DNA of 64,000 bases. It comes from Sulfuricella sp. GTDB taxonomy: Bacteria; Pseudomonadota; Gammaproteobacteria; Burkholderiales; Sulfuricellaceae. The position numbers and the translations under genes are program-made. The first letter of the stretch is position 1. Every line of letters starts with the position of its first letter. The notes beneath the pieces are model-generated. The model searched no databases. It worked only from the letters and a program-made list of their open reading frames with translations, and was not told the DNA's origin. Location: assembly GCA_028713975.1 (NCBI GenBank), contig JAQTNE010000005.1, forward strand, positions 111,428 through 175,427, given 5' to 3'. Below, in pieces: positions 44,576 through 53,014 of the stretch.

Positions 44576-45190
44576 TCATGGCTGAGGGCTGCCGTGGAAC
44601 ACCAGTTGCGGAAAGGACTCCGCACCGCCGCCGAGTACCCGGATGCGGCTCCTGCCGGCAAATTTCACTTCCAGCCGGAACAGGTTTTGCGTGGGGATTT
44701 GCAGGGCGTGGCAGAGGATTACCCGGTTCACGCCGCCGTGGGCGACCAGCAGGATTCGCTTGCCGTCATGACGGGCCAGCAGTTCGTCCCAGGCTGCGGT
44801 TACCCGCTCGATGAAGGCGTCCAGTTTTTCCCCGCCGGGCGGGGTGCGATTGGCCGGGTCACGCAAGAAAAGTTCGAGATGGCCGGGAGCGCTCAACCGC
44901 AACTCGTCATAAGTGCGGCCTTCCCATTCGCCGAAGCCGATTTCCTGGAAACGCACGTCGGTTTCCAACGGAATGCCGCTGCTCCCGGCCAGCTCCGCCG
45001 CGAACTCGGCGCAGCGCAGCAACGGCGAGGTGACCATGACATCCCATTGCTCGTCCGGCTGCACCGCCGCACGCATCTGCGCCCAGCCCTGCTCGCTCAG
45101 CGGGTCGTCAGTATAACCGCGGAACTTAGTGCCGCCGCGGGGTTCGCCATGACGCAGCAAATCGACCAGGGTGGACGACGTATCAGCCAT
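44576..45190 (-). CDS. histidine phosphatase family protein, likely alpha-ribazole phosphatase
   Basis: The 204-residue protein has the phosphohistidine motif in LLRHGEP near the start, GEWEGRTYDEL near 90, and the second catalytic histidine in LLVAHGGVNRVI. The cobalamin context argues for alpha-ribazole-5'-phosphate phosphatase (the CobC of Salmonella), which trims the product of CobT or CobS. A general phosphoglycerate mutase-like phosphatase is the alternative. The start is ATG 45190, overlapping the cobT stop by eight bases; longer frames only shadow cobT. Confidence 0.88.
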   Translation of the reverse strand: MADTSSTLVDLLRHGEPRGGTKFRGYTDDPLSEQGWAQMRAAVQPDEQWDVMVTSPLLRCAEFAAELAGSSGIPLETDVRFQEIGFGEWEGRTYDELRLSAPGHLELFLRDPANRTPPGGEKLDAFIERVTAAWDELLARHDGKRILLVAHGGVNRVILCHALQIPTQNLFRLEVKFAGRSRIRVLGGGAESFPQLVFHGSPQP

Positions 45191-46241
45191 GGCTTTTTTC
45201 CGCCACGCCGGCCTCGGCAAAGGTCGCCATCTGGCCGTGCAGCGCGGCGGCCAGCCGCAGGATCGGCAGCGCCACGGCGGCGCCACTGCCCTCGCCCAGG
45301 CGCAAGCCCAGATCCACCAGCGGCCTGGCCTGAAGCGCCTCCATCAGGCGCACGTAGCCCGGCTCGGCGGAGGCGTGGCCGTAGAACCACCAGTTCGTTG
45401 CATCAGGGCGGATTTTCATGGCGGCGAGGGCGGCGGTGCTGGCGATGAAGCCATCCACCAGAACCGGCAGGCCGGCCTGGGCGCAGGCAATATAAGCGCC
45501 GGCCAGCGCCGCGATCTCGAAACCGCCGACATGGCGCAGCACTTCCAGCGGAGAGGTCATCGCCGCACGGTGCAGCGCCAGCGATTCGGCGACCACCCGC
45601 GCCTTGTGTGCCACGCCTTCCGGCGCAAGGCCGGTACCGGGCCCGGCGATTTCCTGCGGCGCCTTGTCCAGTAGCGCGCACGCGATGGCGGTGGCGGAAC
45701 TGGTATTGGCGATGCCCATCTCGCCACCGATGAAAATCTGCGCGCCGGCGTCCAGCGCCCGTGTCACGGCGTCGCGACCGGCCTGTAACGCCGCTGCAAG
45801 CTGTTGTTCTGTCATCGCCGGGCCACGGCGGAAGTTGGCAGTGCCGGCAGCGGCTTTCTGCACGATCACGCCGGACATGGCGCTGCTATCTGCGATGCTG
45901 CCCACATCCACCACTTCCAGAGTGGCGCCCAGATTGCGCGCCAGCACGCTGATCGCCGCGCCGCCGGTGACAAAATTGTGGATCATGTGGCCGGTCACGG
46001 CTTGGGGGAAAGCCGATACACCTTCCTCCGCGATGCCGTGGTCGGCGGCGAACACCACGATGCGCACCTTGTCCAGAACCGGTTGCTGGGTGCCCTGCAT
46101 GGCGGCGAGACGAATGGCCGCTTCTTCAAGGTAGCCCAGCGAGCCGGGCGGCTTGGTCAACTGCATCTGGCGGACTTTTGCGGCTTCAAGCACTACCGGA
46201 TTGATTACCTGCGCCGATTTATTCAACCATTCAAAACTCAC
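45183..46241 (-). CDS. cobT: nicotinate-nucleotide-dimethylbenzimidazole phosphoribosyltransferase
   Basis: CobT makes alpha-ribazole phosphate from nicotinate mononucleotide and dimethylbenzimidazole. The 352-residue protein shows LTKPPGSLGYLEEAAIRLA, VFAADHGIAEEGVSAFPQAVT, GGAAISVLAR, IGGEMGIANTSSATAIACAL and a late PVLVDGFI ... CEP-type region with the catalytic glutamate of AEPGYVR... context, all family features. The start is GTG 46241, overlapping the cobU stop by three to four bases (GTGA), preceded by AAGGGAA. The gene overlaps the following phosphatase by eight bases. Confidence 0.95.
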   Translation of the reverse strand: MSFEWLNKSAQVINPVVLEAAKVRQMQLTKPPGSLGYLEEAAIRLAAMQGTQQPVLDKVRIVVFAADHGIAEEGVSAFPQAVTGHMIHNFVTGGAAISVLARNLGATLEVVDVGSIADSSAMSGVIVQKAAAGTANFRRGPAMTEQQLAAALQAGRDAVTRALDAGAQIFIGGEMGIANTSSATAIACALLDKAPQEIAGPGTGLAPEGVAHKARVVAESLALHRAAMTSPLEVLRHVGGFEIAALAGAYIACAQAGLPVLVDGFIASTAALAAMKIRPDATNWWFYGHASAEPGYVRLMEALQARPLVDLGLRLGEGSGAAVALPILRLAAALHGQMATFAEAGVAEKSHG

Positions 46242-46753
46242 TGTTTATTCCCTTTTAAAATAAGTGGCAGACCTGCCGCAACCAAGGTCACCCGATCGCA
46301 CAATTGCGCCAGACCCTGATGCAGCCGCCCGGCCTCATCGCAATAGCGCCGTGTCAGCTCGCCCAGCGGCACGATGCCCATGCCGACTTCGTTGCTCACC
46401 AGAATGACGCGACCGGGCAAGCCGGGCAACGCTTCCAGCAGCGCGGTACGCTCGTGCTGAAACAGCGCTTCATCGGCGATCACGTTGTTTAGCCACAGGG
46501 TCAGGCAATCCACCAGCAGGCAATGGCCGGGAGCCGCCGCGCCCTGCAATGCAGCAGCGAGGTGGCGGGGCTCTTCCACCATGCTCCATTCGGCGGGACG
46601 GCGTTCCCGGTGATGGGCGATGCGCCCGGCCATTTCCGCATCCCCCGCCGTCGCCGTGGCAACGTAAGTGACCGCAAGCCCACTCTCGTGGGCAAGACGT
46701 TCGGCCAGGGCGCTCTTACCCGAGCGGGCGCCGCCGAGGATCAGTTCTTTCAT
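46238..46753 (-). CDS. cobU: adenosylcobinamide kinase/guanylyltransferase
   Basis: CobU (CobP) phosphorylates adenosylcobinamide and then transfers GMP to it. The 171-residue protein begins MKELILGGARSGKSALAERLA with the P-loop at 7-14, has YVATATAGDAEMAGRIAHHRERRP with the histidine that carries GMP, and VSNEVGMGIVPLGELTRRYCDEAGRLHQ, all diagnostic. The start is ATG 46753, which shares a base with the btuM stop (TAATG), and it overlaps cobT at its end. A longer frame to 46984 only shadows btuM. Confidence 0.96.
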   Translation of the reverse strand: MKELILGGARSGKSALAERLAHESGLAVTYVATATAGDAEMAGRIAHHRERRPAEWSMVEEPRHLAAALQGAAAPGHCLLVDCLTLWLNNVIADEALFQHERTALLEALPGLPGRVILVSNEVGMGIVPLGELTRRYCDEAGRLHQGLAQLCDRVTLVAAGLPLILKGNKQ

Positions 46754-47322
46754 TAACCTGCGTGTTGCGCATTGCCGCGCCAATTGGCGACCGCCACATG
46801 AATTACGGCAGCCAGGCCGAGGTAGGTGGCCATGGTTGACAGCGACAAGGGGAAATATTTGACCAGGCGCGGGGCAAATTCGGCCAGGCTGGGTTCGGCA
46901 AATTGTCCGGAGAGGAAGTAGAATCCACCGCTGGAAAACAGCTCCGCCAGCGCCGCGCCCGCCACTGCGCAACCCAGCAGCCACGGCAACGCCGACCAGG
47001 ACAGGCGATGATGGCGGGCATAGGTGCGGCCAGCCAGATAGAGGGCGCCGTAGGCTGGAACAAGCGTCCAGTAAGCCGTCGAAATGCAGAAACTATCCAC
47101 GCCACCCCAGGTGATGGCGAGGTAATCGGTCAGCGCGACGCCCAGCATCAGTGCCGGCGCGATCCAGCGTGCGCGCAGATACACCCCGGCAAGAAAAAAC
47201 ACCGCCCACGAAGCATCGGGCAGGGAATGCAAGGTCGCCCAGTGATGGCTACGCGTAACCGCCAGCAACAAGGCGAGAATGAGGCCAGTGGCGAGTTGCT
47301 GGCGGGGGGTCAGAGATAACAT
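46753..47322 (-). CDS. btuM: cobalamin transporter BtuM (solitary ECF-type S component)
   Basis: BtuM is a small inner-membrane cobalamin transporter of the ECF S-component fold that works alone; the Thiobacillus denitrificans protein also removes the cyanide ligand of vitamin B12 using a cysteine. The 189-residue product from ATG 47322 (AAGGAG upstream) has about six helices. Residues H27, D66, C79, Y84 and R152 correspond, with a shift of one, to the His28, Asp67, Cys80, Tyr85 and Arg153 that I recall as functional in the T. denitrificans protein. It lies between btuB and cobU under the cobalamin riboswitch, which fits B12 uptake. Identification rests on these residues and context. Confidence 0.85.
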   Translation of the reverse strand: MLSLTPRQQLATGLILALLLAVTRSHHWATLHSLPDASWAVFFLAGVYLRARWIAPALMLGVALTDYLAITWGGVDSFCISTAYWTLVPAYGALYLAGRTYARHHRLSWSALPWLLGCAVAGAALAELFSSGGFYFLSGQFAEPSLAEFAPRLVKYFPLSLSTMATYLGLAAVIHVAVANWRGNAQHAG

Positions 47323-47363
47323 AATAAGCTCCTTGATTTTGGTAAGTTGGTGTTGATAACATT

Positions 47364-47380
47364 GTGGCATCCGATGCCAC
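47364..47380. repeat. short hairpin between btuB and btuM
   Basis: GTGGCAT and ATGCCAC pair perfectly around CCG. It lies in the 91-base gap between the btuB stop and the btuM start, with no T run on the minus strand, so it is a possible mRNA-processing hairpin rather than a terminator. Confidence 0.55.
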
Positions 47381-47413
47381 CCGAAGGGGCGAAACCGGCT
47401 CCCGCAAATGGCA

Positions 47414-49237
47414 TTAGCGCGGCTGGTATTCCAAGCCGACAAACAAGTTAGCTCCCGGTGTATTGTTATCTTTCACCAGTTCGTACTGTTTGTCGAATAG
47501 ATTGTTGATCCTCCCTTTCAGTGAGACCGTTTTCGATAACGCGTAACGGGCGGTAAGATTCGCCACCCCGTAACCGCCCATTCTCTGCGTATTTTCTGCA
47601 TCCCCGAACCTTTCGCCGGAAAAAACCAGCTCGCCGCCGAAATCCCATGAACCCATAGCCCGATTGATTTTCAGCGCGCCGTGCTGTCTGGCCCGGTTGA
47701 CCAGCAACTTGCCAGTGACGGCATCCTTCGGCTCTTGCAGCGTCAGGTTGGCATCGAGGCGAAGGCGGTCAATCTGCCCCGCCCAGGAAAAGGTCGTGCC
47801 GCGCAAGCTGGCTTGGTTGACGTTGGCCGGAGCCCATGTCCAGGAACCAGGGGAGATTGGTGCCCAGGCGATCAGGTCGGCAACCTGGTTGTCGAAATAC
47901 ACCGCACTGGCGGACTGCCGGGCATCATCGTAGTGAACGGCAATCTCACGGTTTCGCGCCCGCTCCGGCTGAAGATTCGGGTTGCCCGCGCCGGGCCAGT
48001 AAAGGTCGTTGAAAGTCGGCGCCTTGAAAGCCGTTCCCAAGCTCGCGCTCGCCCGCCATTGCGGCGTGAAGCGGTAGCCATAAGCCAGCATCCCGGTATC
48101 GTGGCCGCCGAACTGCGAGTTGTCGTCGTGCCTGGCGCTCGCTTCCAGGCTATGAAGCCCGAAGCGGCCCTGATAGCCCAGCAGCAGGGAATCGTCGGTG
48201 CGGCTGGTTTTGTCGTAAACGTTACTGGAAACCACCTTCTGCTCAACCCGCTCGACGCCTGCGGTCAGAAGGCCCATGCCAGTGGTGATGTTGTTCTGCC
48301 AGTAAAACTGGTTCTGATCGGTGCGAAAGCTCCCCGGATTGCTGTCCACCGCTACGGAATCGTCGCTGGAACTGCCGATGCGCAACAGGCTTTCCCAGTT
48401 GTCCCGCAACCGATTGCGGCTTTGAATGGAATAAACGGAAAGCCGGTGATCCTGGTAATCGTCCGCCGCAGGGCGGTCGTCGTAATGCGTCCTGGCATTG
48501 GCATAGAACACGTTCAGGCCCAGCTCGTTCCCCGGTGTCACTTGATGAACCAGGTTGGCCGTAACATTATTGTTGCGGTAGCCGTCCCTGTCTGGATTGA
48601 AGTGGGAGTTAGCCGGGTTGCCGATGGCGGAAAATCCATCCGACGAAACATATCCCGCTTGCAGGCTGAAGCGTGTGCCGTTGATTTCGCCCGCCACGCC
48701 GCCGTTAATATTTTGTGTATTGTAACTGCCGAGACCCACGGAAAAATTAGGGCGGGGAGTGCCGCTGCCGGTCTTGGTGAAAATCTGCACCACCCCGCCG
48801 ATCGCGTCCGAGCCGTAAAGGGCGCTGGCTGGGCCGCGCAGGATCTCGATCCGCTGCACCTGGCTTAAGGGGATGTGTTCGATGGCGGTCATGCCAAACG
48901 TGGCCGAATCCACCCGCATGCCGTCGATCAGCACCAGGGTGTGGCCGCTGTTGGCGCCGCGCAGATAAATGCTACTGGGTTGGCCCAGCCCGCCGCTGGC
49001 AGCCATCTCGACACCGGGCTGGGATTGCAGCAGCTCGGCCAGGGTCGATTGCCCGGCTTTGGCGATTTCTTCGGCTGTGATAACTGAAATATCATTTAAC
49101 ACCGCGCTGACTGGCTGGGGCGTTCGTGTCGCGGTGACAACAACCTCATCGCCGTGATAAAGCGAAATTTCCTCGGCGGATGCCGTGGGTGCCAGAATGG
49201 CAAGAGAGATCAGGCTAAGTCTGAAGGGTGATTTCAT
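47414..49237 (-). CDS. btuB: TonB-dependent cobalamin receptor BtuB
   Basis: BtuB takes up cobalamin through the outer membrane with energy from TonB. The product (607 residues from ATG 49237) has a signal peptide ending in APTASA, a TonB box-like DEVVVTATRTP, the plug domain (SVITAEEIAKAGQSTLAELLQSQPGVEM, RGANSGHTLVLIDGMRV, RIEILRGPASALYGSDAIGGVVQIFT) and a 22-strand barrel. GGAAAA lies 7 bases before this ATG; another ATG at 49249 has no ribosome site. A cobalamin riboswitch precedes it, which supports the B12 substrate over other TonB ligands. It is the first gene of the cobalamin run. Confidence 0.95.
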   Translation of the reverse strand: MKSPFRLSLISLAILAPTASAEEISLYHGDEVVVTATRTPQPVSAVLNDISVITAEEIAKAGQSTLAELLQSQPGVEMAASGGLGQPSSIYLRGANSGHTLVLIDGMRVDSATFGMTAIEHIPLSQVQRIEILRGPASALYGSDAIGGVVQIFTKTGSGTPRPNFSVGLGSYNTQNINGGVAGEINGTRFSLQAGYVSSDGFSAIGNPANSHFNPDRDGYRNNNVTANLVHQVTPGNELGLNVFYANARTHYDDRPAADDYQDHRLSVYSIQSRNRLRDNWESLLRIGSSSDDSVAVDSNPGSFRTDQNQFYWQNNITTGMGLLTAGVERVEQKVVSSNVYDKTSRTDDSLLLGYQGRFGLHSLEASARHDDNSQFGGHDTGMLAYGYRFTPQWRASASLGTAFKAPTFNDLYWPGAGNPNLQPERARNREIAVHYDDARQSASAVYFDNQVADLIAWAPISPGSWTWAPANVNQASLRGTTFSWAGQIDRLRLDANLTLQEPKDAVTGKLLVNRARQHGALKINRAMGSWDFGGELVFSGERFGDAENTQRMGGYGVANLTARYALSKTVSLKGRINNLFDKQYELVKDNNTPGANLFVGLEYQPR

Positions 49238-49409
49238 TGTATTTTCCATCGTTCGGCATGCGACCCCGCATACGATCTTTCACGGGCGCACCGAAGGAGC
49301 CCCGTAGAAAGTCGGAGTCCTTTAGGGCATACCGTGAGTTGGGAACAATGGAAATACCGCAGAAATGGCACAAAACCATTCGGCTTAACCGACCACCCCG
49401 CGGCATTTC

Positions 49410-49604
49410 CGTGATGGTTTCAGGCCGGTCTCCGGGCTCGTGAAAAAACGCATCGCCTTCCCATGGTTGAAGCCACAGTGGCATGTTGATACGTTCGCGC
49501 TCACTTACCGTTGCGGGGGCAGCACAGGCTTCGCCGATTATTTGGCTCACCTGTTTCCCGTTTAACCCGTCCGCCGGAAGGCGGGACGGGCACCTAAAAC
49601 TCAG
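49410..49604 (-). promoter_or_regulatory. cobalamin riboswitch upstream of btuB
   Basis: On the minus strand the conserved parts appear in order: AACAGGTGAGCC, GCTGCCCCCGCAACGGTAAG (about 49504-49523), GCCACTGTGGC (49472-49482) and the B12 box GCCCGGAGACCGGCCTGA (49421-49438). The aptamer is followed by about 170 bases of leader before the btuB ATG, including an 11-bp pair GGAAATGCCGC/GCGGTATTTCC (49400-49410 with 49350-49360) that could be part of the switch. With cobalamin bound, expression of the whole uptake and synthesis run should fall. Confidence 0.93.
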
Positions 49605-49802
49605 GCGGGAATTCTACCATGCAATCCCCCCGCACGAGCCAGTTTTGTGGCTCGTAGCGGGCTGTGGAGTTCATTTGTCTCGCCGGGTAACCAGCGGGGG
49701 CGCTCCTTGTGGGTGTGGGGTAAAGCATTCCTGTATGCCTTGAAATTTTTAGCCCTGGCTGGCTGGGTTACGAAATTTTGCTATTGCTCAATTTCCATTA
49801 AT
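49605..49802. promoter_or_regulatory. intergenic region with btuB promoter candidate
   Basis: On the minus strand, TGGTAGAAT at 49611-49619 is an extended -10 element placed about 7-10 bases before the riboswitch. An 8-bp hairpin ACGAGCCA/TGGCTCGT spans 49634-49655. The rest, up to the methyltransferase stop, shows no gene. Confidence 0.5.
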
Positions 49803-50408
49803 TTACTTTTTCGGTTTGATCACCATGCGTATTTCCCACGCAGGAAAAATCCAGCACCATCTGCGTTCATATATTTCCATTGCGGAAAAACTGCTATTGA
49901 CCAAAGCACGGACGAATGGAACCACGATACGATCTAACAACGATGTCCGATAAAACGCAAATTCGATTTTTTCCATAAGAAAACGTGCCTTAGAATAATA
50001 CGACGGCACTCCGCGCCCGAATTGATCTTCCTCGTCCATAAAATAACTCATGGTATAAAGTCCCCATGGTCGAACATGAGTGGGATCTGAGAAATAATGG
50101 GGATTAGAGAAATGAGGAACCGATATTTCAATACGCGCACCTGGCCGGCAAACACGGTACAACTCTTCCATGAGCCCGGGCAGATTGGTTATATGCTCAA
50201 AAACATGGCAGGACGAAATGGCATCCACCGAGTTGTCCGGCAAAGCGCTCAATGGCTGATTAATGTCGGCCACGATATCGACATTAGGCAACGCCACCAG
50301 ATCGAGATTGAAAAAACCGGGCTTGGATGTTTTTCCACTGCCCATGTTTATTTTTAATTCTCCGCCCGATTCGATTGTAGCGATTACTGCCGGGTTCATT
50401 ATTTCCAT
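49803..50408 (-). CDS. SAM-dependent methyltransferase
   Basis: The 201-residue product (from ATG 50408, AAAAGGT upstream) is a class I methyltransferase-like protein: the SAM-binding motif is INMGSGKTSKPGFFNLDL near the start, then DIVADINQPLSALPDNSVDAISSCHVFEHI, which is typical of type 11/25 methyltransferases acting on sugars or lipids. The later VPHFSNPHYFSDPTHVRPW region is shared with enzymes of polysaccharide clusters. It is divergent from the LPS glycosyltransferase run. The substrate may be an LPS or exopolysaccharide sugar; this is inferred from context only. Confidence 0.82.
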   Translation of the reverse strand: MEIMNPAVIATIESGGELKINMGSGKTSKPGFFNLDLVALPNVDIVADINQPLSALPDNSVDAISSCHVFEHITNLPGLMEELYRVCRPGARIEISVPHFSNPHYFSDPTHVRPWGLYTMSYFMDEEDQFGRGVPSYYSKARFLMEKIEFAFYRTSLLDRIVVPFVRALVNSSFSAMEIYERRWCWIFPAWEIRMVIKPKK

Positions 50409-50750
50409 TTTTGACCTTTTACCTGAAAGAGATCGGGAATCGCAGAATGTGTCATGCACGCGAAAATGGGAATGACAGAACGGAACCGGATGGTTTGCGC
50501 TTCCCTAAAGCATCTCCGCTAATAGCCTGAACTGCCCTGTCCAATAAATTAAAGCGTTCCTTAAAATACAGGCCGGCTCTATTTTACATGTTGTTTCTTC
50601 GGTACCCGATTCATTTGTAGGAAAATATTCGCATACCCATCATCATCATGGGACATGAATTTAGAGTATTATTGGGTGGCCAATTGACAACGTAAACTTA
50701 GAAACCCTTTTTTTAATCGCGAGGTTAGAAGTGGGGTGCCTTGCTCGCTA
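50409..50750. other. gene-free divergent spacer
   Basis: 342 AT-rich bases between the methyltransferase and the heptosyltransferase-like gene. I see no RNA gene or convincing ORF. Divergent promoters for the two transcription units must lie here, but no clear -35/-10 pair was assigned. A small near-palindrome (CCCATCATCATCATGGG) occurs at about 50636-50652. Confidence 0.5.
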
Positions 50751-51827
50751 ATGCTTAAAGACCTCATCGATTTATCCATATTGCACCGTGTTCTGGTCGT
50801 CAAATTACGCCACCATGGCGACGTTCTGCTGACTTCACCGGTTTTCAGCGTGCTAAAGAACCATGCGCCGCACCTGGAAATCGATGCGCTGGTTTATCAG
50901 GATACGGCGGAGATGTTGACTTTCCACCCCGCCATCAGCCAGGCGCACACTATCGACCGACAGTGGAAAACCGCCGGGATTCTGGCCCAGATCAGAGCCG
51001 AATGGAAATTGCTGTCAACGCTAAAAGCAAGGCGATATGACTTGATCATCCACCTTACCGAACATCCGCGCGGCGCCTGGATTAAGCGATTAACGGGAGC
51101 CCGCTGGGGCGTGGCTCCAAAGCGGGTGGGCACAAATCGCAAGACTGGCTTCACCCATTCGTACCCCGTGGTAGGCGCCAATCGGCGTCACATGGCTGAA
51201 ACAAACCTCGACGCCTTGCGCCGCATTGGAATTTATCCCGGTGAGGATGAACGTCGGCTGACGCTGGTGCCGGGAACCGAGGCGGAGAGTTTTGTCGATA
51301 AACTGCTCGCCGGACGCCAGTTGCGGAAACAGGGTTTCATACACCTCCACCCTACCTCCCGCTGGCTTTTCAAATGCTGGCCAGCAGAGCGCATGGCGGG
51401 TCTGATTGCCGCTTTGCAGGCGCAGGGACATCACATCGTCATTACCGCAGCGCCTGTGGCAGAAGAGCTGGCAATGGCTAAAGCCATCCTGAACGGACTG
51501 CACCGGCCGGTGATCGATTTATCCGGACAACTTTCGCTAAAGCAACTGGCGGCGCTGACGGCGCAGGCCAAGCTGTTCATCGGCGTGGATTCCGCCCCCA
51601 TGCACATCGCTGCCGCGATGGGAACGCCGACTGTGGCCCTGTTCGGCCCGAGCGGGGAAATCGAGTGGGGGCCATGGCAAGTTGCACACAAGACCATCAC
51701 CACCACCCATACTTGCCGGCCATGCGGCAACGATGGTTGCGGCGGCGGAAAAATAAGCGAATGTCTATCCACTATTCCGCTAGAACTAGTGCTAAGTGCC
51801 ACCGGGGAATTGTTGCGCACCTTATGA
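50751..51827 (+). CDS. glycosyltransferase family 9, heptosyltransferase III-like
   Basis: GT9 enzymes add heptose to the LPS core from ADP-heptose. The product is 358 residues from ATG 50751; GTG 50736 would add five. It begins RVLVVKLRHHGDVLLTSPVFSVLKNHAPHLEIDALVY, the family N-terminus, and has the donor-site regions LHPTSRWLFKCWPAERMAGLI and FIGVDSAPMHIAAAMGTPTVALFGPS. These fit the WaaQ branch best. It overlaps the next glycosyltransferase by four bases (ATGA), so both are made together as inner-core enzymes. The exact acceptor cannot be told. Confidence 0.88.
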   Translation: MLKDLIDLSILHRVLVVKLRHHGDVLLTSPVFSVLKNHAPHLEIDALVYQDTAEMLTFHPAISQAHTIDRQWKTAGILAQIRAEWKLLSTLKARRYDLIIHLTEHPRGAWIKRLTGARWGVAPKRVGTNRKTGFTHSYPVVGANRRHMAETNLDALRRIGIYPGEDERRLTLVPGTEAESFVDKLLAGRQLRKQGFIHLHPTSRWLFKCWPAERMAGLIAALQAQGHHIVITAAPVAEELAMAKAILNGLHRPVIDLSGQLSLKQLAALTAQAKLFIGVDSAPMHIAAAMGTPTVALFGPSGEIEWGPWQVAHKTITTTHTCRPCGNDGCGGGKISECLSTIPLELVLSATGELLRTL

Positions 51828-52975
51828 AGCCACTGAATATCGCGTTGGTTCGCCAGCGCTACACTGCTTTCGGCGGCGCCGAGCGCTTCGTGGCCAATGC
51901 CATGGCAGCGTTACAGCTAGAAGGCGCACAGCTAACGCTGGTCACTCGCCAGTGGAAAACCGAGGGTGACAGCCCGCCCCTGATCTGCAACCCTTTTTAC
52001 TTAGGCAGCGTCTGGCGTGACCGGAGCTTCGCACGCTGCGTTTGCGGCACGCTCAAAAAACATTCCTTCGATCTGGTGCAATCCCACGAACGCATTGCTT
52101 GCTGCGACGTGTACCGCGCCGGCGACGGCGTGCATCGCGAGTGGTTAAAGCAGCGCAGCCGAATACTGAGGCCGCTCGGCAGGCTGGGTATTGCCTTGAA
52201 CCCCTATCATCGCTACACCCTGGCGGCCGAAAAAAAGCTGTTCGCCAGTTCCCGGCTTAAGGCGGTCATCTGCAATTCCCGCATGGTGAAAGAGGAAATT
52301 CAGCATTATTTCGGATTGCCGGAAGACAAGCTGCATGTGATTTACAGTGGCGTGGATACCGCCGCCTTCCATCCTGGGCTAAAAAAATCTCATCGCGCAA
52401 TTATCCGCGCCCAATATGACATCCCGCCGGACGCGCCACTGTTCCTGTTCGTCGGTTCCGGCTTTGAACGCAAGGGGCTGTCCATTCTTTTGCAAACGCT
52501 GGCGGCACTGCCTGCTGCAACCCATTTAATGATTGTCGGAAAAGACAAGAAGGAAGCCGCTTTCAAAGGTCTTGCCGACAGGCTTGGCGTTCGAGCCAGG
52601 GCGCATTTCGCGGGAGCGCAAAATGACGTAAAACCGTTTTACGGCGCATCCGACGCCTTTGTCCTGCCGACGCTCTATGATCCGTTTCCCAATGCCGCAT
52701 TGGAAGCCTTCGCTTGCGGCCTGCCAGTGATCACCAGTTTGAAGAGCGGTGCGGCAGAGCTGGTTCGGCAAGGCGTGAATGGCTTTATCTGCGACGCGCT
52801 TGACGGGGAGGCGCTGCAGCACGCCATGCGCCGCCTTCTCGAAACATCGACGCGGGACGCGCTGGGAAATGCTGCGCGGGTCACCGTGGAATCTTGCACA
52901 TTGGAAGCCATGAGCATCCGCCTGGTCGCGCTTTACCGCTCCTTGCTCAAGAACGGCAATTCAATTCAGCCTTAA
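51824..52975 (+). CDS. glycosyltransferase family 4, WaaG-like
   Basis: This 383-residue GT-B enzyme probably adds the first glucose to the LPS inner core, as WaaG does. It begins LNIALVRQRYTAFGGAERFVANAMAAL, continues with LVQSHERIACCDVYRAGDGVH, and has VIYSGVDTAAF, FVGSGFERKGL and the nucleotide-sugar site DPFPNAALEAFACGLPVIT with the EX7E acid pair. The start is ATG 51824, overlapping the previous stop; the longer frame back to 51665 shadows that gene. Glucose specificity is inferred from resemblance to WaaG. Confidence 0.88.
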   Translation: MKPLNIALVRQRYTAFGGAERFVANAMAALQLEGAQLTLVTRQWKTEGDSPPLICNPFYLGSVWRDRSFARCVCGTLKKHSFDLVQSHERIACCDVYRAGDGVHREWLKQRSRILRPLGRLGIALNPYHRYTLAAEKKLFASSRLKAVICNSRMVKEEIQHYFGLPEDKLHVIYSGVDTAAFHPGLKKSHRAIIRAQYDIPPDAPLFLFVGSGFERKGLSILLQTLAALPAATHLMIVGKDKKEAAFKGLADRLGVRARAHFAGAQNDVKPFYGASDAFVLPTLYDPFPNAALEAFACGLPVITSLKSGAAELVRQGVNGFICDALDGEALQHAMRRLLETSTRDALGNAARVTVESCTLEAMSIRLVALYRSLLKNGNSIQP

Positions 52976-53014
52976 TCCATCATCGAAACATTATAAAATC
53001 AGTTTTTTGCAAAA

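Noticed and set aside
49215..49550. 111-residue minus-strand ORF upstream of btuB
   Set aside because: It lies across the cobalamin riboswitch and its leader; the base pattern is explained by RNA structure.
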